From the NCBI GenBank assembly GCA_037043455.1, contig JAWPHD010006774.1:62001-126000 (forward strand): a DNA stretch of 64,000 nt, written 5' to 3'. Positions within the stretch are counted from its first letter, which is position 1; each line of letters starts with the position of its first letter. Under the pieces are notes generated by a model that saw only the letters and a list, made by a program, of their open reading frames with translations, was not told the origin of the DNA and ran no database searches. The DNA comes from Cyrtodaria siliqua. Taxonomy: Eukaryota; Mollusca; Bivalvia; Adapedonta; Hiatellidae. Shown one piece after another: positions 42,291-54,302 of the stretch. The translations under genes and the position numbers were made by a program.

Positions 42291-43099
42291 GATTGCGTCA
42301 TGTACAATAAGTCTACATTAGAAAACATTAAATAAACATTATTACAAATCTCTTATAGAGTCCGTCCTCTTGAAAGGGTTAACATAGGCTGATTGCCAAT
42401 CACATACACCACAACTTGATTCTCTCTAATCATTTGACAAATGCTGCTTCAGCGTAAATATTGAATTATGATGTGACTGGTGTGACTGGGTGTAATTGGT
42501 TCCTCGTGTTACATTTCCTGGAGGAGATCAACGCATTGTAATTCTTGATGAAATTATACCACGGTATCGTCGCTGTCATCGTCTTCTCCGAGTTTGCTAA
42601 CCTCTGTAGTCTGACTTTGAAAAAAATAATAGAGTTTATATAAGTTGCGCTTCAATTAACTTAACTTTTAAACACCACTATCCCGAAAGTCTTCACATGT
42701 CACGTGAAGAGTCGCTTTATATACAGTCTTTGTTAATTATTTTTAAATACGGATAATGAATGAATGAATGAATGGTGTTTTACGGAACGTCGACACATAA
42801 ATAGGTCATATTGTGCGCAAAAACTGATGAAAGATGAAGAAATGAAGTATTAATTAAAACTTAATGTAAATATATAAAGATAAAACTATTTACAAATAAG
42901 GGATGATATGGTAGTAATATAAACTATATATGTAAATCAACAAATGCCCGAAAACGGGTCTATAAATAAGTAAATATATATAAGAACATATTATAATGAT
43001 TTATGTTATCTGATTTCTTTCAGGAAATCTAAAACAAGACTAAAATATATAGTATCAAATAGTATTAATAAGAATATTTGAAAATCTTACATTTTTTCT
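42291..43099. other. Unassigned sequence
   Basis: Contains a (GAAT)n run at 42756-42774. Nothing else recognised. Confidence 0.35.
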
Positions 43100-43520
43100 C
43101 TTTAGCTGCAACTACTATGGTTGCTCAGTACGATTCTGGATACATCCTGAGATGTTTACTATTTTGTATGTGTTTCTTTAGTTAGTTTCTCTGGATGTGG
43201 ACTTTATTGTTAGAGAATTCCTTTTGATGGGATGTAGTTTTGTTTACACTGTCTAATCTATTTGGGCGCTGAAGACAGGATAATAGCGAGGATTGTGCGT
43301 ATATAAAATCGATTCAAGCTAACCAGCAGGCCTTATTGCCTACTGACCGTTCCAAGTCGGTAACCCTGTCTTCACCACCCTTTCTGTTTGTTTGTTGTCT
43401 CTTTCATTATATTATCAAGTCCTTGTTTGCAATACAGTGCGGACCTAAGATGCCATTGCGTTCGGACGCTGTGGTTTCTATAGGACCCTATATCTCATTT
43501 AAGTAATAGTTTATACTTAA
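43100..43520 (+). mobile_element. R1-related 3' UTR, diverged subfamily
   Basis: Shares CTGACCGTTCCAAGTCGGTA and GTTTACACTGTCTAAT with R1 but is otherwise distinct (GCTGCAACTACTATGGTTGC, GCGTTCGGACGCTGTGG). A second member of this subfamily is at 57640-57990 on the opposite strand. Confidence 0.6.
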
Positions 43521-44039
43521 CTTGCTTTATGAATACGGGCCCGGGATATCATTTTAATCATCCATCGTTCGTTGTAGCAACATCGATATCAAAAAACATC
43601 GCTGTCGTAATCATTGAAACATAGTTCACTCAACACGGGATTCGAACTCGAGACATCCGGATTGACAATCCGTATACAGTGCCATTACGCCAAAGAAACA
43701 ACTGAAATACTAATTTTCAGTTTAACTATCTATTCGTTTAATAATGGATGTTGGGTTATTTTTCAATGTTATTTCAACAAAACGAACACAGAATATTTTG
43801 TTTGAATTTTTACAAAATGCTATATTTTTCCTGTTTTATGTATGTTTCTAATAAAAAAAAAGACAATAAATACAACAATCCAAAAGTCATGAGGTCGAAA
43901 CTCGCATAGACTATAATATGTTTCAGTGAATTGTTGTGTATTTTTTATTTAACTTTGTCGATCACAGGTAAAGAAATGAAATAGGTACGTGCGTATATTA
44001 AGCGTTTATTTATCCTCGCTGTATTGCACTCAATATTTT
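43521..44039. other. Unassigned, with one tRNA-like segment
   Basis: Apart from 43625-43695 nothing was recognised. Confidence 0.35.
43625..43695 (-). repeat. tRNA-like sequence (Asp GTC-like)
   Basis: The minus strand has TGGCGTAATGG (A box), a possible anticodon loop TTGTCAA flanked by ACGGA/TCCGG (one mismatch), and GTTCGAATCCC (B box). The acceptor and T stems pair poorly, so a tRNA pseudogene or SINE head is more likely than an active gene. Confidence 0.45.
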
Positions 44040-44210
44040 AGCGAGAAGATCTCAGTTTAAAGTCTCATCTAAAGGACTGGTAAGGTAGGAAATACTTTCA
44101 TGAAAATATTTCGATAATTAACCCAAATTCGGTCCTGACTGGGATTGAACACACGATCCCTGGGTTACTAAGCCGCGATGCTAACCATTAGACCACGGCG
44201 CTACCTTAAT
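44040..44210 (-). mobile_element. tRNA-derived SINE (SINE-3)
   Basis: The minus strand has an A box TGGTCTAATGG, a B box GTTCAATCCC about 36 bases later, then a body ending GTCCTTTAGATGAGACTTTA. The TTTGGATGAGAC-type block after the tRNA head is shared by several invertebrate SINEs (remembered, not checked). Confidence 0.6.
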
Positions 44211-44553
44211 GAAATAGGTACGCTATAAAACTGCTTTATATACGGCTCCAGCCATGTTTCAATAACTTGAAATTGGTAGTAACCAAGCGTTAAACCGCCC
44301 CATGCATAGATCCGCTCTGCCAATCAAACATATACAAGACCATGCCAGTTGACCAATCATAATCACATGAGGTATTTAACCCGTAACATAAACCACATGC
44401 TGTCCCACACAAACAAACATTTTATACAATAGAACACATGGTAATGTGTGTGGCCAAAATTGAGCTTGGACAATAATGGGCGGGGTTTATCGACTTGTAC
44501 GGATCTATGTATTTGCTTTTGGTACACGCCCACTAGCCTTACATAGAGCTATA
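44211..44553. other. Unassigned spacer
   Basis: Nothing recognised. Confidence 0.35.
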
Positions 44554-45036
44554 GTATCTTTAATGAAAAAAGAAACGCAACTCGGGAATTCCCGCTATAT
44601 AATTTGCATACTGCACGCGTAATTTCACATAATATTCAAGCGAAATCTGAAGATGTTTTGTAAAAATGTAAAAAAAATAAAAAGAGAAACAGTTGCAGTT
44701 AGTTTAAGTAAAGAAAAAACTGCGATGTTGTGGACTTTTTAATCACTGTACACTTTGTAACCCGAAATGACTAAATGTTGAAGTTATTCTTTGGAAATTT
44801 GAGCAATTTCGGTAACTGTATTAAATGTAAAAATATTGCCCAATTTTACATCCTAAGAAATAATGTACTTTGAAGGAATTATATTATATTAACATTTAGT
44901 GTGTTATCTGTTATTTTAGTATTTTTTCCGAAAAGAAAGGCCAAATGTGGTCATGTATCATTCGATTAACAGCAGCATATTTTACATATATTATATAACA
45001 GAAATTCCCGAGTTGCGTTTCTTTTTTCCTTTAGTA
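44554..45036. mobile_element. ~480-bp MITE with ~30-bp terminal inverted repeats
   Basis: The left end AAAAAAGAAACGCAACTCGG (44566) and right end CCGAGTTGCGTTTCTTTTTT (to 45027) are perfect complements. Outer bases TCTTTAATG / TCCTTTAGTA are less conserved. TA dinucleotides flank both sides, compatible with a Tc1/mariner-type non-autonomous element. The interior is AT-rich and non-coding. Confidence 0.75.
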
Positions 45037-45484
45037 TATATATAGAGAGAGATGGAGATGTAAGCACTTTGATCTAGTATGGGATTCTTTATCGCATAAT
45101 GGTCATTTTTACTGTTAGCACACCAGTTTTTCTATACATGTTATCAGAGACCTAAGAAGTAAAATTGGGCATTTACTCAACTCTCACACAATCTCGTATG
45201 ACACACGTAAAACTGCAAAATATCGTTCGATATGTTCTTATCCTATATTTAAGATAGAAAGAATATAATATCCTGCTGTGAAAACTGACGAATTCATACA
45301 GATACAAAGTTCATCAAAACAACAAATGGAAGTAGCATACTCAGACTTAGTCATTGTCAGACTTTTTTAAATAACATATGTTGACATTTTTAGTAAACAT
45401 AGAACTATTTTGAAAATACCACTCTATCAAACATAATTTTCTTTAATTCGAGAACATTTGCAAACTGTTTCTTTAAGAAATGAC
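45037..45484. other. Unassigned spacer
   Basis: Nothing recognised before the segmental duplication starts. Confidence 0.35.
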
Positions 45485-45778
45485 AATGTTGGGTTTTAAT
45501 ATTGTTAAAATCCCATCTAAAAACACGAACTTACTTATATTAGTATACAGATAACGATAATATTCTTTATTCACTTAAACGTGATACAAAAGCATACATA
45601 CAAATTCAGTTTGCACGTGAATAATTATGATTAACTTATTGGTTAACCTACAATGAACAGTGGCAGTGATATGCAAATGAACATATCCGCGAGCGCAGTG
45701 TACCAGTGTATTATGACGCATGCGCAATGCGCCTTCAAGTTGAATTAGAGCACTGAATCAAATAGTGACCGCACTTTA

Positions 45779-46423
45779 CCACCTGTTATCTTCACCGCGT
45801 GCACGTCGCTGAGTGGGCACTGGTGACACCCATGGTTCATTCACGTGACCATGAGTGTCACTTGACCGAGAGTGAGGATGTCTCCTGCGTCCCGTCAGAG
45901 CACAGTACATCACCTGACGGCTACACCGAACTCGGAAGTCAGAAGTCCGCAGGCCGAAGCTGAGATCAACCCCACACAGTAGTATGAAGCAGTATGTAGG
46001 CAGTAATAGGGATCGACGCCGAGGCTTACATTTGACTGAAGACCGAAGAGGGTAAGATGTACCGGCAGTCGGATGGTGTGTGCGGCGCAGCAGTCATACT
46101 GTGACGGGTGTGGCCCCACACTGGGCTAGCCAAACTACAACTGCCCATAAGTTCGTTGACCTACCACCTAAAGAATGTCGTCCAGACACCCACCTCACCG
46201 AAATCTATAGAGGGAAAGCGACAACTACCTACATACAATCAACTGAACCGACGACACAGCAGCAGCAGCACCAGTTCAACCTACATACTCAACGCAGATC
46301 ATAGTCCAGACGCTATTGTACCCATCACTTCAAAATACGTGAGATATCTTGCGCTTGTCGTGTTTGCTGGTGGAGGTACTATAAACCTCAGAACTACACA
46401 CACACAAACACACACACACACAC
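45779..46423. mobile_element. GC-rich insertion with 14-bp target duplication
   Basis: Absent from copy 2 of the duplication, which reads GTGATCACACTTTA once (59449-59462). In copy 1 the insert is flanked by GTGACCGCACTTTA (45765-45778) and GTGATCGCACTTTA (46424-46437). The 645-bp insert is much richer in G+C than its surroundings and ends in a (CA)n run (46398-46421). It includes a (CAG)n stretch near 46257. A long target duplication plus a simple-repeat tail suggests retroposition. No pol III boxes or known protein were recognised. Overlapping plus-strand frames at 46080-46304 and 46108-46440 have no familiar motifs. Confidence 0.75.
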
Positions 46424-46528
46424 GTGATCGCACTTTATAAAATAGAGAAACAATTTCAGTTTAAATGATCTAATTTTATGCATAATTTGAAAATCTAGAC
46501 GATCTGATTGGATGGCAAATTAGGTTAA

Positions 46529-46813
46529 AGGGACACACGGCGATCTGGATTATTTTAAAACTCGCAGCGTCCCGTAAGTTTTGCACATAACTTGCATCTG
46601 TTCAGTCATTAATATTATCAGAATAGTATAAAAATGAATTGTTTGTGCATATAACTAACCGGTGATTATATTGCACCAGTAATATGTTAAAATCTATGGT
46701 AACAAGAAACAAATTAAAACTCGACATTTATTTTAATTATGTGCAGTCAAGTTTAAAGTCAAAATTATACTGGATAACTACATCGAGACACTCATTGTAA
46801 TGATTGTGTCCCT
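46529..46813. mobile_element. MITE B, longer 285-bp form
   Basis: TTAA (46525-46528), AGGGACACACGGCGATCTGG ... GTAATGATTGTGTCCCT, TTAA (46814-46817). The left third matches 6334-6440 and 41097-41185, and the right third matches 41715-41860. In copy 2 of the duplication only the right tip remains (about 59944-59968), evidence of a deletion there. Confidence 0.8.
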
Positions 46814-47189
46814 TTAAACACTAATTGAATATCGGGAAATCGATTTCTTCTTATCAAATATACAGAAAACCTCGGCGTGTTAAACAGACAACCTCAACAG
46901 TAAGAGCACCTATAAACTCTGTCATTGCTTGATATCAAGAAATATTGAATAAACAGTAAAGGCGTCTCGTACACTTCCGCCATATCGAATCTGCTTCAAA
47001 TTAATCTACCTAGTGTATGGGTTTTTAATAAAACCTGCTGAATATAACGAACCATTTATGATGCTGCGTTCAATATGCTTGGTTTATTATCGATTATACG
47101 TGTGGGGTACTACTGTTATTAAATAATGAGCAATGCAACTGCTATTAGCCCTGTTATCTATATATCCAAATTCAATAACTGTATTCAGC

Positions 47190-47413
47190 ATTCTAATACA
47201 CTATATAGCCTAGTTTAAAATATCTCGTTATATTCAACGATATATCACTGTAGTTTTTGCAACGTTAGGAGAATAAGCAAAGCAATGCGAAATAGTTATC
47301 TATAATATATCACGGTTTGTCGCCCTTCGGGCTCGTGAAATTGTTGTTTACAATTGAACTCCAAACCGTGATATATTAAACGATAATTCACAGTAAACGA
47401 TGTTCTATTTCTT
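47190..47413. mobile_element. MITE D, internally deleted
   Basis: CTATATAGCCTAGTTTAAAA, GATATATCAC and CCTTCGGGCTCGTGAAATTG, then the hairpin-side arm AAACCGTGATATATTAAACG and AGTAAACGATGTTCTATTTC. Compared with 60348-60690 it lacks the segment holding the first hairpin arm. Confidence 0.7.
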
Positions 47414-48335
47414 AATTAAACATTCAGTACAACGTTTATAGCCTACACATTATGAATATATACAATACAGTGAGAAAAGAAACGTAAAGGCAGGAACTTA
47501 AACGTTCCTGGTGAGAGCATCAAACAAAATATGAGAAAATAAGACCAACATGTTTACAAAATCTACATTGAAGTGTGTAAGTAGCGTTATAGCTTTTTAA
47601 TGGAAAACAGGTTGATTCAATAATTTCTTATATACTGAACGAAGTAACTTCCGCTGATGTTGATGCTGATTGTCTCGACAGCAAAACAGGAAAATTATAA
47701 TGATGTTTTAAGAATAATTAGATAGACCGCCAACAATAGTCCAAACAAAAATGTTTTTAAAAAGTTCAGTACACAAGGGAGTTAGCCCCCTTTTCTTAAA
47801 ACATGCATTTTGGCCACAAACAACAAATTAAATCTATGAAAATTACTGAAGTTTGTCCGAGGCAATATTCTCTGTATGTTCCTTACCGAAACATCGCAAA
47901 AAAACATAACACAGATTGTGTAAATGGCAGCTTTTGATTATCAACATTCATCAAATTACCTCCGTTTAACATTTCCATATCACCCATAAAAGATTATTGC
48001 TTGGCAAACTTGAAACTGTTTAATGGGATCTTTAGTACTCACTTAAGTGTGATTACAAACATCAAACATTGTTTTATTAAAACGCTGTTTATGCTTGTAT
48101 ACGCCCTCATCAATTGGCCTATTGAAATACCAGCAAAAAAGTCGTAATATTCTTTTTTATTCAGTATAGTTTTGTCTTCAAGTCACGCTTGATTGGAGGT
48201 AGGGCTGAACTGAAAGATAACTAGTTTAATTCGTCTGATGTGATCATGCTGCTGTTATCGCATGATCACATTTTAAAGCGTTCAAGTTAATCTGTTTTCT
48301 TAGAAATTATAACACGTATACAACTGAATACTTCG
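47414..48335. other. Duplicated non-coding block
   Basis: Closely matches 60690-61655. No gene recognised in either copy. Both lack conserved open frames. Confidence 0.5.
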
Positions 48336-48338
48336 GAA

Positions 48339-49877
48339 TTTGATACAGTTTGGAGAGGAGGGCTCTGGTCGAAACTCATAAAATATGATATTAATGGCAA
48401 ATGCCTGACTTTAATTAAAAATATGTATAATAATATTAAATCATGTGTAACAGTAATCGGTGAACAGTCTTACTTTTTCCCATGTAACATAGGCGTTAGA
48501 CAAGGTGAAAATCTTTCACCAATCTTATTTTCATTATATCTTAACGATTTAAATGACTTTTTTGCAAGAAATGATACTGTAAACGGTATTAATCTTGAGG
48601 AAACTGAAGATACTATGTATACCTGCTTGAAACTGTTTGTCCTTTTATATGCCGATGACACAGTTATAGTATGCGAAAGTGCTGAGGATTTACAAAACGC
48701 TCTTAATACATATCAGTTATATTGTGAAACCTGGAAATTAACTGTTAACAAAAGCAAAACCAAAGTGTTAATTTTTTCAAAAGGTCGACAAAGACAATTT
48801 CGTTTTATATATCAAGAAGAAGAATTAGAAATAGTTACAGAATATAAATATTTAGGAATTCTTTTTAGTAAAAATGGCTCTTTTTTTAATGCCAAAAAAC
48901 ATATTGCAAACCAGGGTCTCAGAGCATTTTATAGCTTAATGAAAAAAGCTAAACGTTTATTATTACCTATTGACATGAAAATTGATATTTTTAACAAAAC
49001 TGTAAAACCTGTACTTCTTTACGGATGTGAAATATGGGGATTTGGAAATTTAGATGTCATAGAGCGGGTGCAACTTAAGTTTTTAAAATATATACTAAAT
49101 GTTAAAAAAAGTACACCTAACTGCATTGTATACGGAGAAACTGGCGCTATGCCAATTTCAATTGATATTTTATCACGTGTTACCTCATTCTAGGCAAAGT
49201 TAGTTGTCAAAAATGAGAAAAAATTGTCTTTTAGTATATATTCTATCGTGCACAAACAATTCAATGAAACACGTATTGATATTGCTAAAAAGCGTTTTTG
49301 TTGGCTTAATGGTATCAGAACTATTCTTATTAAATGTAGCTTTAATGGTATTTTGACAAGCCACGTTTTCCCAAATCAATCTCTTGCTGTATGTCAAAAG
49401 CTGAAAGACTTGTTCCTTAATGAATGGTATAACACCATACAAACATCAAGCGGATGTACAACATATAGGCTTTTAAAAGATACATTTAACTTTGAAAATT
49501 ATTTAAAAAGTACTCCAAATAGACTTCTAAAATTTATAATTAAATTTAGAACGAGAAGTTATAAAGTACCTATAGAAATAGGAAGATGGAACACTGCAGA
49601 CAGAGAGAACAGAACATGTACACTCTGTAATCGTGATATAGGAGATGAATATCATTATCTTCTTGTTTGTAACGAATTTTCAGAATCGCGATCATTACTT
49701 TTAAAATCAAAGTATTATTCCCGACCAAACATCATTAAATTCAAAAATCTAATGAACACAACAAACAAAACAGAATTTAGGAAACTTTGTGAGTTCGTTA
49801 AAACGATTGTATTTTTTTTTTCAATAATAACCTTGTGTCATATAACAGTTTACCATAACCCTATGAATCATACGTGA
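48339..49877 (+). pseudogene. LINE reverse transcriptase with one premature stop
   Basis: One continuous frame of about 512 codons broken only by a TAG at 49191-49193, where TSF*AKL replaces an expected TSFWAKL (TGG to TAG). Motifs in order: FDTVWRGGLWSKL (truncated start), GVRQGENLSPILFSLYLNDL, FVLLYADDTVIV with the catalytic YADD, WKLTVNKSKTKVL, YKYLGILFSKNG, KPVLLYGCEIWG, and a C-terminal zinc-type cluster CTLCNRDIGDEYHYLLVC (CX2CX8HX4C). The family uses target-primed reverse transcription. The missing N-terminus would carry an endonuclease and RT motifs 0-2. The clade is uncertain (apurinic-endonuclease LINE type). With a single lesion over ~510 codons, this is a young insertion. Confidence 0.9.
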
Positions 49878-50673
49878 GTGCAGAGGACCCTAGACAATAC
49901 CTTTTCCCAGGCTTTCGTTTTCGTACTATTTGTGTCAAGGTATTGACAAGCGGGTGTACCTCTAAATACGATTCTTAAAATTGTTGTATTTGTTATAAAA
50001 TGTACTATAATATCGTGCATGTTAACATTTGTTTTTTATATAATTACCAAAACTATATACAAAACAATGACGATTAGAGAAGAAGAAAAAAATCTTACCT
50101 GTAAACAGTTATTCCAATACTACTTAATCCCTGGAAAACTAACACCTTATACAAAAATATAGACAGGCGCACGGAAGTCTCGTGCAAGTAGTGATGTGCT
50201 GACTGCTCGCACAAAGCAGACGAAAATATCACGTGTTATTTAGTGGTATTTAATTCGAACTTGTGCAATGAAATAGTTAAAGGGATGTAAGCACATTCTA
50301 AAATCTAAAATATATGTTGTATACATGCACGTTTAATTTTTTCCCGGAAAATAATTGTCTAAGCACAGAGTGTTTAGCTCTTTAATATTCTATTGTTTTT
50401 TTTGTGTGTTTTTTTTTTTTATATTATACTTAACCAATATTTACAGATTGAAAATGTAGATTGTATACACTATTACAAATATGTTGAGGAATTAACGTTT
50501 AAAGTAACTCTCCCAACAATCTACACTTAATATATGCTATTTAATAATACACATTGTACCATTTTTACATACATGCATGTTTGAGCCTTATGGTATGTAT
50601 ACTATATTCATGACCTCATGATGTCATTACTGTAATGAACTGAGTGAATAAAAGATTTGATTTGATTTGATTT
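48341..50673 (+). mobile_element. 5'-truncated LINE with (GATTT)n tail
   Basis: The insertion site is known from copy 2 (ACTTCGGAATTGTATTCA, near 61647-61664). Here GAATT (48336-48340), then the LINE, then GAATT (50674-50678), giving a 5-bp target duplication. The element begins inside the RT domain, encodes the rest of the polymerase (to 49877), has a ~760-bp 3' UTR ending in a TGAATAAAAGATTT polyadenylation-like signal, and finishes with about four TTGAT units. Confidence 0.9.
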
Positions 50674-50881
50674 GAATTGTATTCAAGTAGTTTCCCGCAA
50701 ACAAGAGCCAATGTTTACAACATATGTTCAACGTTTCTAAACCCTACTGACGATAACTTACATATTGTTGAGAGCCCAAACTCTATAAACACAACATTAA
50801 CGGCTTTAACCAGTCAGACCAAACCCAAAAACTGGATCGTCGAATTTATTTTACGCATATTCAATCACGGATATTTTAATA

Positions 50882-51020
50882 ACCCGTAAAAAAAGCTATA
50901 CTTGAAATCGGCACATATACATTTGTGTATGACCTGAACACCTCGATATAGTTTTGATAAACGGTTTTGTAGTGTAACGTTTTCTTTATATGGCGAGTTA
51001 GTTTCTTTAAGGATAAATTA
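50882..51020 (-). repeat. Dispersed repeat A fragment
   Basis: The complement of CCGCCATATAAAG.AAACG.., ACACTACAAAACCGTTTATC, AGGTGTTCAGGTCATA and TATATGTGCCGATT. In copy 2 only its distal edge (62384-62431) remains, next to a SINE-1. Confidence 0.65.
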
Positions 51021-51443
51021 TTTAAAGCGGGGTTCTTATACAAGAAGTTGACTCTGTTTATATATGTTTTATTCACAATTCCAATAGGCCTTAAGGCCTG
51101 TGAGGATACAAATAGTTAACACAATACAATGACAGGTAATACTAAATGAAACAACATAAACAAATGTACATATGGAGAAGATGGTATAAATATTTTTATA
51201 TCATTAAATCATTTACTTTATACACACAGTCTTTCACTATGTAATACAAAATATGAGTAAGCCCACGTGAGATTAAAATTCACATTCCATAGACATTGCT
51301 TGGTAAATATTTGTATTTTATGTTATTCTACATTTCTATTGTACGTATTATGAATATTGTTTTATATATTTTTCATACACATGACTATAAACATACAAAG
51401 ACATGTATTTAAATGCAATATGTAACTATCATGTTTTCAGTTG

Positions 51444-51476
<33 letters not shown>

Positions 51477-51726
51477 ATCTGATAAAGATTTCAAGCACTA
51501 AACAAACAAATGATACATAAATCATGACGATTACAACAAAATACACAATATATCGTCTAGGATATTAATTTAAGTCAATCTATATATCATAGCGCAATCA
51601 AACATAACCAAAAGTTTTTGCATATGCAATGCAACTGAGTATATATTGCGTATTGTTTATTATGAAATACAAAGCGAAACCAAACTTTAAGACAATTATT
51701 TTCGCAGTTTATTAGCTCTAAAAATT

Positions 51727-51969
51727 TCAGCATGCTGGGCCTTTTCCAATAATATTTATCAATATAATACCATTATAATTTGTGCACTCTATTATAAAAT
51801 GATACTCGTCTTCTATCTTGTTACAAACTCTACATTTTCTTTCATCTAATGGTATACTTAATGGTCTATGCCATCTACCTGCCTCAATTTCTAAATTATG
51901 GGAGGAAAGTCTCAATCTGGATAACGCTTGTCTAAATTTAGGTATATTTATACAGGTTAAATAATGCTT
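51727..51969 (-). pseudogene. LINE polymerase C-terminus, distal part
   Basis: The minus strand encodes HYLTCINIPKFRQALSRLRL, SSHNLEIEAGRWHR, then the cysteine cluster CRVCNKIEDEYHFIIEC (CX2CX7HX4C) and a truncated end. It continues the protein begun at 53486-53960 after removal of the solo LTR. Confidence 0.8.
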
Positions 51970-51974
51970 AAGAC

Positions 51975-53527
51975 TGTCACAGGATGACCTTAGTGGTTGG
52001 GCTAACTCAGGAAAGAATCAATGACGGTGAATGCATTTACATAAGTTTAATGCAACTTTTAAAATATGTTTAATATATATACAATTATCTAAAAAAAACA
52101 AGCGAATACACAACTGAACTATGAAAAGAATGTTCTCCTGAACGTTTAAGACGTTCTTAGTATTGTTATAAATACTGAATGTCTAAGACACTAAAGTGTT
52201 GTTAAAGCTATAACAATGTTGATCTAGCGCGATAACTGTGATGCGCGAGAGCTCATGAAGATGATGATGCGCGAATTCAATGGATGATTGTCATCAAATG
52301 CCTTCTGTAAGGGTTGATGACGCGATGCAATGATAGTTAACCTCCACTGAGATTGTGCGTGATATTCCTCCAGTGAGGATTGGTAACGGGCCCAACTTGT
52401 GTCCCGGGGGTATTCGTTAGTAAAACCTGGCTGCGCAGGTACGGGGACCGTCTCCACCGCTTGTAAACGTTATTCGTGGAAGCTTAGCTCCACTCCTGGA
52501 TATCCAAACCTAGATGGCTTACTCCAACCCTGGATGGCTTATATCCTGGATGGCTTAGGCTGTAATTATACACGTTTTAGATGTCGGTTGACAAACATAA
52601 CAATCTTGAATACTTATCATTACCCAAACAAATCATTATTCAATCAATATATGTATGCTGTACTAATGATGAGTAGCAATGTATACATATTCTACAACGC
52701 CATGTATACGCTATGTACGTCGCTGTTAATCAATGCCCCTAATACATGTAATATAAACATGATCAAATAACTCATATATTACACTCACTGAGTTATGCAT
52801 GCACACATTTATTCTTGTCACTCATCTCATTGTTAACTAATGTTAACAATCGTGTATTACAATCACTGAGTTATACGCCAACGATAACTAATGCACCTAT
52901 TATCCACCGTTATCAAATTAATATTGTTTTACAATTAATGATCAATTACAATAATTACATCTAATAAAGTAACTTCAAAATCATATGCTAGTCTAAAGTT
53001 AGGTTTGAGAAACATCAATGCTAACCGGATGTCGTAACCGCCAAACAAGATGGCGCCGCCCACTGAATACAAATGTACGATAAAAGTTTAATAAAATTAC
53101 TAACCACATGTTGCCTATGAAATTTGCCGTCCAATCTCTGTTCCAACAAAGTACTATCGATGATCCCGGCGAGAGCTAGAAGACAATGGGTTTTATAGCA
53201 AACATTACGCCCAAATCATTATTTCCCCCGTTCAGTCCGTGACAAACGTGGCTAAATCTACAGTATTGAATCTACACGAGAGGCCCCTTATACAATTTTG
53301 CCGTTTAAGGAAAATATACCTATACGTTTACATGCATTAGCACAAAACTAAACTTATGACACGGCCTCTCTGGCGGCCACTTAAAATGTGCACGCTTTTA
53401 CGTGTTACATGAATAGATCATGAATATTGTGAAATTGTTTCAACTCGAACAATAGATTTTGGGTGTAACCGATAACTTACAAGAGCTATGAACGACCAGT
53501 ACGCTCTACCCGTGACATTTTGTGACA
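51975..53527. mobile_element. Solo LTR (or LTR-like element) with 5-bp target duplication
   Basis: Starts TGTCACAGGATGACC and ends CCCGTGACATTTTGTGACA, so it has TG...CA ends with inverted TGTCACA/TGTGACA tips. AAGAC occurs on both sides (51970-51974 and 53528-53532). It interrupts a LINE coding frame, which reads through once the element and one AAGAC are removed. Length 1553 bp, with no retroviral-type protein and no internal long direct repeat, so a solo LTR left by recombination of a Ty3/gypsy-, BEL- or copia-like element is the best reading. It contains a CTGGATGGCTTA triplet (52508-52560). Which strand is sense is unknown. Confidence 0.8.
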
Positions 53528-53960
53528 AAGACTAAAAGTATCACATACGTTTCTGTAAAAAATAGCTCTGCTTGACTGTTCTAAACGTGAATGCCAATTC
53601 TGTACAAAATTGTCATGTAATCTTTGTTTTACCAAGCTTAAAAATATATCGCTATTTCCAACTCCCTGATTTAGCCATGCATCAAACAATCCAAGATTTC
53701 CCAATAATGTCTTTAGCAATGCAACCCAATTCGTTTTATTTGGCATTACCTCGGCATCAGTTCTAAGCATGCTGTATACATATTTAATAAATTTATTTTC
53801 ATTAGAGTAAATGATTTTTAACCAGTATTTTATTATTAATACATATCTATGTGTAATCAATGCTGTTCTCCCTAACTCCGCTTAAATAAAATCATGTTGA
53901 GCAGATCGCTTCACATGCAAAATGCTTTTGCAATATTGCGTATGTACTCTTTCAACACGT
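53486..53960 (-). pseudogene. LINE polymerase C-terminus, proximal part
   Basis: The minus strand encodes ERVHTQYCKSILHVKRSA, a stop, AELGRTALITHRY, KYWLKIIYSNENKFIKYVYS, PNKTNWVALLKTLLGNLG, WLNQGVGNSDIFLSLVKQRL and SSRAIFYRNVCD, where it meets the solo LTR. The stretch after that, down to 53486, is read from the LTR itself. The block order is typical of the post-RT region of lophotrochozoan LINEs of the same group as 48341-50673. Confidence 0.8.
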
Positions 53961-54302
53961 TGTTCGTCCCAATTATACCATGTCTACAATTGTTTTGTTA
54001 TGTCCGTTGTGTTATTCTTTAAAACACCAAACAGCACTTCCCTACACTTTCACAACAATACGCAATAACGAGCTGTTAATAGTCTCATGGCGAATAATCA
54101 ATGCTCTGCATTTAAATTACAAACTGGCGGCATTATGAAAGTGCAGTTTGCAGTATCAGGAAATTGCAGTTGTTTCCTCCGGGTATTTTAAAAGAGACAA
54201 TTTTTAAACGTAAATAAATTATTTGTCTTTCTTTTTTGTCAGGTATTGATCGGAGCTTATGTTCTATGACAATATAATTTGTCCATGCACGATTGTGCTT
54301 AA

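Larger units (their letters stand above)
51057..53961 (-). mobile_element. 5'-truncated LINE, split by a solo LTR
   Basis: Minus-strand order: polymerase C-terminus (53961-53533), solo LTR insert (53527-51975), end of the protein (51969-51727), and 3' UTR to a GTGAATAAAACATATATAAA terminus at about 51057. Copy 2 lacks the entire block (junction near 62735). Without the LTR and its target duplication the LINE relic is about 1.35 kb. No clean target duplication for the LINE was resolved. Confidence 0.8.

Noticed and set aside
46080..46440. 74- and 110-codon overlapping frames in the GC-rich insert
   Set aside because: Two frames are open at once over the same bases and end in the CA repeat; no recognisable domain.
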